A DNA stretch of 8,026 nt, from assembly GCA_005882905.1 (NCBI GenBank), contig VBBG01000097.1, forward strand, positions 1 to 8,026, read 5' to 3'. This DNA is from Candidatus Bathyarchaeota archaeon (GTDB lineage: Archaea > Thermoproteota > Bathyarchaeia > 40CM-2-53-6). Below the pieces are notes generated by a model. The model ran no database searches and was not told where the DNA came from. It saw nothing but the letters and a program-made list of their open reading frames with translations. Shown one piece after another: positions 1-5,403 of this stretch (its first letter is position 1; each line of letters begins with the position of its first letter). A program made the translations under genes and the position numbers.

Positions 1-415
1 TCTCCATCTTCATCGCCTCCAGGACGACCAGAGCCTGCCCCTCTTCAACCGTCGCGCCGACTGAGATTTTCACCGACGCAATCTTCCCAGCCATAGGGGA
101 GTTTATCAGAACAGGCCCCTCAACTTTGTCCGATTCGCCTATGTACGCAAGCTGGGTTTCTTCCTCAATCCTCACAAGTATTGGCCGGCCATTCAATTCG
201 ACAGTGTAGGCCTCACGACCTTCGTGTTTCTCGACGCTGACCCTGACTACCTTTCCCACGGTCCGAACCAGGAGGACTAGAGGATCAGCCGATACCTCAC
301 TCAGTACTTCGACCTTGACATTCTTCTCGTCTACCGGTACGTTCCATTGCGAGTCTCCGCCAGAAATTTCGCCCAGTCGAAACCTTTTTCCTTCTATGTC
401 GAGGATGGGCGTCAG
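1..415 (-). CDS. accB: Biotin carboxyl carrier protein of acyl-CoA carboxylase (3' end cut by window)
   Basis: This is the carrier subunit that shuttles carboxybiotin between AccC and PccB. The visible 138 residues begin with a small N-terminal module (TPILDIEGKRFRLGEI) and end in a biotinyl domain: INSPMAGKIASVKISVGATV, then EEGQALVVLEAMKME. The lysine in EAMKM (codon 10-8) is the expected biotin site. Perhaps 30 residues are missing beyond the window edge, judging from the usual domain length. The start is inferred. There is no ATG, GTG or TTG at the expected place. A CTG at 415-413 overlaps the accC stop as CTGA (the usual 4-base coupling overlap) and has GGAGG four bases upstream. The only canonical alternative I found is a GTG at 475-473, which would add 20 low-complexity residues read inside accC. 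It is the last gene of the pccB-accC-accB cluster. Family call is firm; the start is a proposal. Confidence 0.9.
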   Translation of the reverse strand, partial: MTPILDIEGKRFRLGEISGGDSQWNVPVDEKNVKVEVLSEVSADPLVLLVRTVGKVVRVSVEKHEGREAYTVELNGRPILVRIEEETQLAYIGESDKVEGPVLINSPMAGKIASVKISVGATVEEGQALVVLEAMKME

Positions 416-1935
416 ACTCCCTCCACGTAGAGCGCGGGCTTTGTGATCTGCTGATCCCGTAGCCCGGAGCGCCACCCGCCTCGCGCCAGGGTTCCTTCTC
501 GGGTCGACGCCAGCTCAACTTTACTCGTAGCAAGCTTGACCGCCAGAGAGATCGCGGCTATCTCTTCGGAGGATATCGCGGATTTCGGCTTCCAGCCGGA
601 GAGCATCTCGTCGAGGAACTGCGTGTGATAACTACCTCGGAGGAACCTCTCATCCTCTAGGACTGCTTGGTGTACGGGGAGTGTGGTCCTGACGCCTTCG
701 ATGACCGTCTCGTTGAGAGCTACCCGCATTCTCTCAACGGCACCGTCTCTATCGAGACTGTATGCTGCGACCTTTGCGATGAGTGAGTCGTAGTATTCTG
801 GTACTGGGGCTCCGTCGTAGAGAGCGCTATCAATCCTAATCCCAGGCCCTCCTGGGGGGACGAATTTGGTGACTCTGCCAGGGTCGGGCGCGAATCCGTG
901 CGCTGGATCTTCAGCGTTTATCCTACAGTTGAGCGCGGCTCCAGTAAACGAGATCTCGTCTTGGGACAGGTCGAGGCGGTGTTCGCTTGCGATGAGCAGC
1001 TGTTTTTCGACAATGTCAACGCCAGTTACGATCTCGCTTATGAGATGCTCTACCTGTATCCTCTTGTTCGTCTCAAGGTAGTAGAATTCTCCGTCCTTCG
1101 AGAGGACGAATTCGACTGTGCCAGCGTTCTCGTAGTGTGTTGCCTGGACCACTTTCAGAGCTAGCGATAGGAGCCGGCTGCGTTGCTTGGCGTCGAGTGC
1201 TGGCGAAGGAGTTTCTTCTAGAATCTTCTGATATCTTCGCTGGAGGGAGCAGTCTCTCTCGCCGAGATGAATCGCTTTTCCTCGGGGTCCTGCGAGAACT
1301 TGGACCTCGATATGTCGTGGCTCCTTCAAGTACTTCTCTATGTAGAGCTCTGGGCGTCCGAATCCGGCCGCAGCCTCCGCACGGGCATTGTCGAATGCTC
1401 TCTGAAGTTCTTTGACAGTTCGGACAATTCTCATCCCTCTTCCTCCACCTCCGTAGACCGCTTTTACGAGGACGGGGAATCCGATCTTACGAGCTTCAGA
1501 CTCTGCTCTGTCGAGGGATTGGATTTCTGTGGCGGCGCCTGGGATTACTGGGACTCCTGCCTTCTCAGCGAACTTCTTGGACTCAAGCTTGTTTGCCACT
1601 TGGGCAAGGACCCGGCTGCTGGGTCCGATGAATACTAGATCGCTCTCCTCGCAGGCTCGCGCGAGGTCAGGGTTCTCCGCAAGAAACCCGTAGCCGGGGT
1701 GTACCGCTTCTGCTCTGAACTTCTTCGCGGCCTTGATGATTTTCGGGATGTTGAGGTAGCTGTCTGAAGGCGGGCCTGCGCCGATCTCGTAGGCCTCGTC
1801 TGAACTGATGACGTGTCTTGATTCTAGGTCGGCGTTGGAGTAGACCGCGACAGTCTTTACTCCGAGCCTTTTGCACGTTCGGATGATCCTGAGGGCGATT
1901 TCGCCTCGGTTGGCGATCAGGATTTTCCTGAACAT
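412..1935 (-). CDS. accC: Acetyl-/propionyl-CoA carboxylase, biotin carboxylase subunit
   Basis: This enzyme uses ATP and bicarbonate to carboxylate the biotin on AccB. The 507 residues match the usual biotin carboxylase length. The N-terminal domain begins MFRKILIANRGEIALRIIRT and includes AVHPGYGFLAENP (77-89). The ATP-grasp part has the glycine loop KAVYGGGGRGM (158-168), EKYLKEPRHIEVQ (200-212) and GERDCSLQRRYQK (225-237). The catalytic strip is LETNKRIQVEHL (287-298), whose numbering agrees with the E. coli enzyme: E288, N290, R292, Q294, V295 and E296 are kept, while residue 291 is Lys (usually Thr/Pro-like) and 298 is Leu (usually Pro). The C-terminal lobe (about 335-445) contains INAEDPAHGF and is followed by a helical tail of about 60 residues. 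The ATG lies 13 bases after the pccB stop with no clear Shine-Dalgarno, so coupled translation is likely. It overlaps accB by 4 bases if accB starts at CTG 415. Confidence 0.96.
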   Translation of the reverse strand: MFRKILIANRGEIALRIIRTCKRLGVKTVAVYSNADLESRHVISSDEAYEIGAGPPSDSYLNIPKIIKAAKKFRAEAVHPGYGFLAENPDLARACEESDLVFIGPSSRVLAQVANKLESKKFAEKAGVPVIPGAATEIQSLDRAESEARKIGFPVLVKAVYGGGGRGMRIVRTVKELQRAFDNARAEAAAGFGRPELYIEKYLKEPRHIEVQVLAGPRGKAIHLGERDCSLQRRYQKILEETPSPALDAKQRSRLLSLALKVVQATHYENAGTVEFVLSKDGEFYYLETNKRIQVEHLISEIVTGVDIVEKQLLIASEHRLDLSQDEISFTGAALNCRINAEDPAHGFAPDPGRVTKFVPPGGPGIRIDSALYDGAPVPEYYDSLIAKVAAYSLDRDGAVERMRVALNETVIEGVRTTLPVHQAVLEDERFLRGSYHTQFLDEMLSGWKPKSAISSEEIAAISLAVKLATSKVELASTREGTLARGGWRSGLRDQQITKPALYVEGV

Positions 1936-1948
1936 CTATCAGGGTCTT

Positions 1949-3490
1949 CTATAACGGGATGTTTCCGTGCTTTCGGGGAGGCCGGGCTTCCCTCTTGGTC
2001 TTCAACGAGTCCAGATAGTTGATGAGCACCTCTCTAGTATCGCTTGGGTCTATCACATCATCCAGGTACCCTCGTTCTGCCGCTACGTACGGATTTGCGA
2101 ATTTCTCACGGTACGACTTGACCAGTTCCTTCCTCTTGGCGGCTGGATCTTTGGACTTGGCAAGCTCGTCGCGGAAGATGATGTTGATCGCTCCTTCGGG
2201 ACCCATTACAGCTATCTCGGCGGATGGCCAGGCAAAGTTGGCATCTGCTCGGATGTGTTTGCTGCCTAGGACATCGTAGGCTCCGCCGTAGGCCTTGCGG
2301 ATAATTATCGTGATCTTGGGGACGGTGGCCTCGCAGTAGGCGTAGAGGAGTTTGGAGCCGTGGCGGATTATTCCCTCATGCTCCTGGTCGACTCCTGGGA
2401 GGAAGCCGGGCACGTCAACGAGGGTGAGGATTGGGATGTTGAACGCGTCGCAGAACCGTACGAATCGTGCTCCTTTGACGGAGGAGTTGATGTCAATGAC
2501 TCCTGCATTGAATTTGGGCTGGTTGGCCACTATTCCTATGGACTGGCCGTTGATCCTTGCGAACGCTGTTATCATGTTTGGGGCCCAGAGGGACTGGACC
2601 TCTAGGAGTTCTCCACCGTCGACTACCCTGGTCAGGATCTCTTTCATGTCGTACGGCTTGTCATAGTCGTCGGGCAGGATCGTGCTCAGCTCCTCCTTCC
2701 TCCCGGCTGGTGGTAGAGGTTTTGCAGGGGGCGGGTCTTCCATGTTGTTGGAGGGAATGTAACTGAGTAGTTTGCGGATCTGCTGGAGGCATTCTTTCTC
2801 GTTCTTGGCGAAGAAGTGGGCAACGCCGCTTGTGGTATTGTGGAGTCTGGCTCCTCCGAGTTCTTCGAAGCTGACTGTCTGATTCAGGACTGTCTCGATC
2901 ACGTCGGGGCCTGTGATGAACATGTAGCTGGTCTTGTCGACCATGAAGGTGAAGTCTGTCATCGCCGGGGAGTAGACAGCGCCCCCCGCGCAAGGTCCCA
3001 TTATCGCGGATATCTGCGGGACGACTCCTGATGCGAGTACGTTTCGGAAGAATATCTCCGCGTAACCTCCGAGGCTGACGACGCCCTCCTGTATTCGTGC
3101 TCCGCCTGAATCGTTCAGTCCTATGACTGGGACCCCGGTCTTCAGAGCCATGTCCATTATCTTGGTGACCTTCCGTGCGAACATCTCGCCAAGGGAGCCT
3201 CCGAAGACCGTGAAATCATGCGAGAACAGGTACACGAGTCGTCCATCGATCCTTGCGTGTCCCGTGACAACTCCGTCACCCAGAATCTTCTTCTCCGCCA
3301 TTCCAAAGTCTACAGTCTGATGTACGACAAAGCGGTCGATTTCGACGAAACTGCCCGGGTCGACGAGAGCGTCTATTCTCTCGCGGGCTGTCATCTTTCC
3401 CCGTGAATGCTGTGCCTCGATCTTTTCTGGGCCGCCACCGAGCTTGGCCAGATCGCGTTTATCCTTCAACCTGTCGTACCGCTGCATCAT
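1949..3490 (-). CDS. pccB: Propionyl-/acetyl-CoA carboxylase, carboxyltransferase beta subunit
   Basis: This subunit transfers the carboxyl group from carboxybiotin to acyl-CoA. The 513 residues are the normal length for a fused N+C carboxyltransferase. The N-terminal crotonase-like half shows the SRGKMTARERIDALVDPGSF signature (29-48), NDSGGARIQEG (126-136) and GPCAGGAVYSPA (165-176). The C-terminal half shows VDVPGFLPGVDQE (358-370) and RKAYGGAYDVLGSK (398-411). Asp406 is at the position that in actinobacterial enzymes separates propionyl-CoA forms (Asp) from broader acetyl/propionyl forms (Ile), so propionyl-CoA may be favoured; archaeal enzymes often take both, so this is only a lean. Two ATG codons stand in tandem (3490 and 3487); the first is used here. 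It heads the pccB-accC-accB operon. A TATA box about 36 bases upstream of the ATG predicts a leader of only about a dozen bases with no Shine-Dalgarno. Confidence 0.96.
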   Translation of the reverse strand: MMQRYDRLKDKRDLAKLGGGPEKIEAQHSRGKMTARERIDALVDPGSFVEIDRFVVHQTVDFGMAEKKILGDGVVTGHARIDGRLVYLFSHDFTVFGGSLGEMFARKVTKIMDMALKTGVPVIGLNDSGGARIQEGVVSLGGYAEIFFRNVLASGVVPQISAIMGPCAGGAVYSPAMTDFTFMVDKTSYMFITGPDVIETVLNQTVSFEELGGARLHNTTSGVAHFFAKNEKECLQQIRKLLSYIPSNNMEDPPPAKPLPPAGRKEELSTILPDDYDKPYDMKEILTRVVDGGELLEVQSLWAPNMITAFARINGQSIGIVANQPKFNAGVIDINSSVKGARFVRFCDAFNIPILTLVDVPGFLPGVDQEHEGIIRHGSKLLYAYCEATVPKITIIIRKAYGGAYDVLGSKHIRADANFAWPSAEIAVMGPEGAINIIFRDELAKSKDPAAKRKELVKSYREKFANPYVAAERGYLDDVIDPSDTREVLINYLDSLKTKREARPPRKHGNIPL

Positions 3491-3525
3491 GTTCTTGTTT
3501 CGAATCCGCGGGAGACCGGAGGCGG

Positions 3526-3532
3526 TATAAAA
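3526..3532 (-). promoter_or_regulatory. TATA-type promoter element of the pccB-accC-accB operon
   Basis: Read on the minus strand the element is CTTTTATACC, with the core TTTTATA at these positions, in the 48-base gap between the birA stop and the pccB ATG. Archaeal transcription usually starts about 25 bases downstream of the TATA centre, which is near 3503 and leaves a leader of roughly 12 bases. This suggests the carboxylase genes have their own promoter and do not depend only on read-through from birA. The element is seen directly; the start position is inferred. Confidence 0.7.
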
Positions 3533-3538
3533 GCAGGG

Positions 3539-4264
3539 CTAGTTTGCAGTGTCGTACAATACTCTGAGCGTTCCTTCTCTCATTTTCTGGGTCCGGCCAT
3601 CCTCAGTTTCTAGAATCAGGGATCCATCTTCGTCAATTCCTCTTGTAATGCCGGTTACTGTTCTCTCTTGGTGGGTGACTTGGACTTGGAGAGGCCGGTG
3701 GATACAGTTGTGCCACCACTCTTCCAGTATCGACGACGGTTTGACGATTTCGTTGTACTTGGACATGGTCTGGTCTGCTATTGTTTTCAGAAGTCTCCGG
3801 AGGTCGTATTTCGTTCCCGTCGTGGCGAAGAGAGAAACTGCGCCTGTTGGAAGTTGTGTCTTCCGTAGGTTGACGTTCAAGCCGATTCCAACAACAACAA
3901 AGGACGCTCGATCACCGATCGTCTTGGACTCTATGAGTATCCCCCCCAGTTTCCCGGATTCGATGACCAGGTCATTTGGCCATTTGAGCCGGACGTGAAC
4001 ATCTGTCTCATCCTCAAGGGCTTGTCGTGTAGCGTTTGCGGACAGAAACTGGAGCAGTGCAACTCGGTTGCTCGAGATGTCTGGTCTGAGGAGTATCGAG
4101 AACCAGAGTCCGCCTCTGGGCGACTCCCATCTCTTCCCGCGTCTGCCTCTTCCGCTGGTCTGTGTGTCTGCGACGACGATTGTCCATTCAGGTGCCCCTT
4201 TCTCGCCGAGCTGGTAGGCTGTCGTGTTGGTGGATTGGAGTTGCTTGTAGTGGAGGATCTTCAG
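3539..4264 (-). CDS. birA: Biotin--[acetyl-CoA-carboxylase] ligase, single-function type, with apparent CTG start
   Basis: This enzyme makes biotinyl-5'-AMP and attaches biotin to the lysine of the carrier protein AccB. Reading from CTG 4264 gives 241 residues: MKILHYKQLQSTN, then VVADTQTSGRGRRGKRWES (30-48, the GRGRxG biotinyl-AMP loop), PRGGLWFSILLRP (49-61), LKWPNDLV (93-100), GKLGGILIE (104-112) and VVVGIGLNVNL (123-133). A small SH3-like C-terminal domain follows (about 193-241, GIDEDGSLILETEDG). There is no N-terminal winged helix, so it should be an enzyme only, not a repressor. The start is unusual. An in-frame TAA stands just two codons before the CTG, and no ATG, GTG or TTG occurs until TTG 3880, which is inside GLNVNL. 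The CTG gives the expected N-terminus just before the QSTN motif. It lies 47 bases after the upstream gene and directly before the carboxylase promoter, which supports AccB as substrate. Confidence 0.93.
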   Translation of the reverse strand: MKILHYKQLQSTNTTAYQLGEKGAPEWTIVVADTQTSGRGRRGKRWESPRGGLWFSILLRPDISSNRVALLQFLSANATRQALEDETDVHVRLKWPNDLVIESGKLGGILIESKTIGDRASFVVVGIGLNVNLRKTQLPTGAVSLFATTGTKYDLRRLLKTIADQTMSKYNEIVKPSSILEEWWHNCIHRPLQVQVTHQERTVTGITRGIDEDGSLILETEDGRTQKMREGTLRVLYDTAN

Positions 4265-4303
4265 CGTTTACCCGCTGAGTCTTTCCAGAAGATGATCTTG
4301 TGG

Positions 4304-4309
4304 TTTAAG
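4304..4309 (-). promoter_or_regulatory. Possible TATA element for birA
   Basis: CTTAAA is read on the minus strand just after the stop of the upstream gene, about 40 bases before the proposed birA CTG. That spacing would place transcription start near 4281 and give a leader of about 17 bases. It is a short A/T word and could be chance. birA may instead be co-transcribed with the gene upstream. Confidence 0.35.
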
Positions 4310-4311
4310 CG

Positions 4312-5004
4312 TTAAGCGCTCACTGAGATTGGCCGTAGCCAATCGTTGAATGGTCTCCAGGACGTGTAGATATTATCCGCGAAATTCAATGTTCGCATCT
4401 CGACCTTCAACCCGGCTTCATCGTCCTGGTCTCGGAACTCGAGTACTACATCGGCGAATCTCTTGACCGTCTCGACCATTGCTCGATCGTGTATGTCCTC
4501 TTTGATGACGAGTATCGCTGTTCTCTTCTTCAGCTTGACCCTTGACGCGAGCTGGCAGAAAAAGGTGTAGAAGCTCTCAGGCGAGCCGATGCTCCTGATC
4601 ACGTTGTCGAGGAAGTCGCCTACTATGGCACGGTTCTCTCCCTGGGAGGCCTTCTCGATGAAGAGGTTGACTTCGAGGAGATTGTCAGGCGAGATGATCT
4701 CGACGTCTGGAAGTTGATGAGCTAGCGAGGTGCCGTCCACAAAGGTTACCCAACCTATGCGGTGGGCCCGTCCGTCCGCGATGTCCTCGGGCGCGGTGGG
4801 ACCCAGCACAAGGAGTGGAGGCGTATCTCTTGGCCCCAGGGCGTTCTGTATAATCGTGCGGAGGGTTTCTCGAACGCTGACATTCCCTTTCACGCAGACG
4901 ATAACCAGTCGATGACGATCTAAGGGTTGGTAGAACGATTCGGTTTCTAGGGCGCGCTGGTTCTCGGGCGCTCTCTCTGGCTGAGCTTTTCTCGGGGAGG
5001 CCAC
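4312..5004 (-). CDS. Uncharacterised protein, probably a degenerate RecA/KaiC-fold domain lacking Walker A
   Basis: I do not recognise a named family. The 230 residues begin with a charged, probably disordered tail (1-28) and continue as an alternating alpha/beta domain that resembles archaeal KaiC/RadA-like ATPases. LVIVCVKGNVSVRETLRTII (33-52) sits where a P-loop would be, but GxxGxGK[TS] has become KGNVSVRET, without the GK pair. AIVGDFLDNVI (126-136) resembles a Walker B strand, and TAILVIKEDIHD...FADVVLEFRD (162-192) resembles the late strands seen in KaiC-type domains. ATP hydrolysis is therefore unlikely, and a binding or regulatory role is a guess. The GTG start has GGAG nine bases upstream and an in-frame TAG eight codons upstream, so it is the best start. 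A long leader with operator-like palindromes precedes it, and birA follows 47 bases downstream. The ORF is surely a gene; the fold is inferred by eye. Confidence 0.8.
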   Translation of the reverse strand: MASPRKAQPERAPENQRALETESFYQPLDRHRLVIVCVKGNVSVRETLRTIIQNALGPRDTPPLLVLGPTAPEDIADGRAHRIGWVTFVDGTSLAHQLPDVEIISPDNLLEVNLFIEKASQGENRAIVGDFLDNVIRSIGSPESFYTFFCQLASRVKLKKRTAILVIKEDIHDRAMVETVKRFADVVLEFRDQDDEAGLKVEMRTLNFADNIYTSWRPFNDWLRPISVSA

Positions 5005-5020
5005 TGCTATGGTCTCCCGA

Positions 5021-5040
5021 TTCTACCTTTGTTAGGTAAA
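5021..5040. promoter_or_regulatory. Operator-like inverted repeat (site A) in the leader of the RecA-like gene
   Basis: The arms are TACCT (5024-5028) and AGGTA (5034-5038), with a five-base spacer, inside a longer shared pattern TCTACCT...TTAGGTA. The same two words occur in site B about 70 bases upstream in the transcript. It lies about 17 bases before the GTG start codon. Binding by a dimeric regulator is an inference from the symmetry and repetition. Confidence 0.4.
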
Positions 5041-5041
5041 T

Positions 5042-5057
5042 GCCTCGGAGATGAGGC
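5042..5057 (-). repeat. Short hairpin in the same leader
   Basis: GCCTC (5042-5046) and GAGGC (5053-5057) are perfect reverse complements around a six-base loop. This G/C-rich stem lies between palindromes A and B and would be in the 5' leader RNA of the RecA-like gene. It is only five base pairs, so weight is low. Confidence 0.3.
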
Positions 5058-5089
5058 GGGTTCCATGCTCGAGTTCGGAATGCTACCGT

Positions 5090-5109
5090 ATCTACCTAAT
5101 TTGGTAGAT
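5090..5109. promoter_or_regulatory. Operator-like palindrome (site B), just downstream of a predicted transcription start
   Basis: The perfect seven-base arms ATCTACC (5090-5096) and GGTAGAT (5103-5109) flank TAATTT. GGAAT at 5077-5081 and ATTCC at 5108-5112 add a looser outer symmetry, and an extra CTACC stands at 5083-5087. On the minus strand it begins a few bases after the transcription start predicted from the TATA element at 5140-5146. That is a position where a bound protein would block early elongation or initiation in archaea. The palindrome is seen directly; operator function is inferred. Confidence 0.5.
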
Positions 5110-5139
5110 TCCATAGATTCAAGGCACGAAGGGTGGTGC

Positions 5140-5146
5140 ATTTAAG
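5140..5146 (-). promoter_or_regulatory. Possible TATA element for the RecA-like gene
   Basis: The minus strand reads CTTAAAT here. The predicted transcription start is near 5117, which gives a leader of about 110 bases containing palindromes B and A. A second A/T-rich word, CTTTTTATC, ends near 5188 on the same strand and is an alternative promoter further upstream. Confidence 0.4.
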
Positions 5147-5156
5147 TCTTTACAAA

Positions 5157-5189
5157 ATCTCGGAAATAAAGTAGGGACCTTTACGAGAT
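5157..5189. repeat. Nested inverted repeat in the intergenic region
   Basis: The outer arms ATCTCG (5157-5162) and CGAGAT (5184-5189) enclose the inner arms TAAAG (5167-5171) and CTTTA (5179-5183). The result is an 11-base-pair stem with a four-base GAAA bulge on one side and a seven-base loop. It lies between A/T-rich promoter-like words on both strands, so it could be a protein site or an RNA structure. I cannot tell which. Confidence 0.4.
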
Positions 5190-5243
5190 AAAAAGGTAGA
5201 GACACGACTCCGAATCGAAACTATCAGCATTGAACACTAACAT

Positions 5244-5387
5244 ATGTCTGATGCGCCAGAGAGAAGACTCAGACAACAAAGTCAGTCTTTTTCGTTATAC
5301 CGAAGTATTGAGGAGCCCTGCGTTGCGAAGCAGGAATTAGGCTGGAGTCGTCAGTTAGGCAATAATCGGTTTTCCGAGCTGGTATGA
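5244..5387 (+). other. Possible small ORF of 47 residues, only plus-strand candidate; may be chance
   Basis: From ATG 5244 the plus strand reads MSDAPERRLRQQSQSF and runs for 47 polar residues to TGA 5385-5387. An A/T-rich word (ATAAAAA, 5188-5194) stands about 50 bases upstream and could act as a TATA box. I see no Shine-Dalgarno and no familiar domain. An open frame of this length in non-coding DNA is not surprising by chance. A hairpin with a T-run lies inside it, which argues against it being translated. Confidence 0.2.
5265..5292 (+). terminator. Possible T-run terminator hairpin, plus strand
   Basis: AGACT (5265-5269) and GAC (5272-5274) pair with GTC (5281-5283) and AGTCT (5284-5288), leaving a two-base bulge and a six-base loop. 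The right arm runs straight into TTTTT (5288-5292). The shape would suit the end of a short plus-strand transcript starting near 5218. No other evidence for such an RNA is visible. Confidence 0.3.
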
Positions 5388-5403
5388 TTCCGATGATTAT
5401 TGC
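5359..5403. repeat. Long inverted repeat across the stop codon of the coiled-coil gene
   Basis: GCAATAATC (5359-5367) is the exact reverse complement of GATTATTGC (5395-5403), and GG (5368-5369) and CC (5390-5391) can extend the stem. The right arm covers the TAA stop (5399-5397) of the 134-residue gene. Within the loop, CCGAGC (5374-5379) can pair instead with GCTCGG (5402-5407), so two folds compete. On the minus strand it is a plausible 3'-end structure, but no T-run follows. Confidence 0.5.

Noticed and set aside
473..475. GTG as the accB start
   Set aside because: It would add 20 residues with no resemblance to the family and a 64-base overlap with accC; the CTGA overlap with a strong GGAGG is more natural. 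Kept only as an alternative.
297..533. A 78-codon minus-strand frame crossing the accC/accB junction
   Set aside because: It is the third frame over two real genes, rich in Arg and Trp with no domain; the accB frame explains the region much better.
866..1638. Several plus-strand open frames opposite accC, and similar ones opposite pccB, birA and thrS
   Set aside because: They are antisense shadows of well-conserved enzymes, with low-quality composition and no ribosome-binding sites or motifs.
3539..3880. A separate 113-residue gene starting at TTG 3880
   Set aside because: That TTG is a leucine inside the GIGLNVNL motif of BirA; the same frame carries the rest of the enzyme upstream to 4264.
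5201..5225. TTTCGATTC-like tRNA T-loop on the minus strand
   Set aside because: The flanking bases do not form a T-stem and no acceptor, D or anticodon arm can be built around it.
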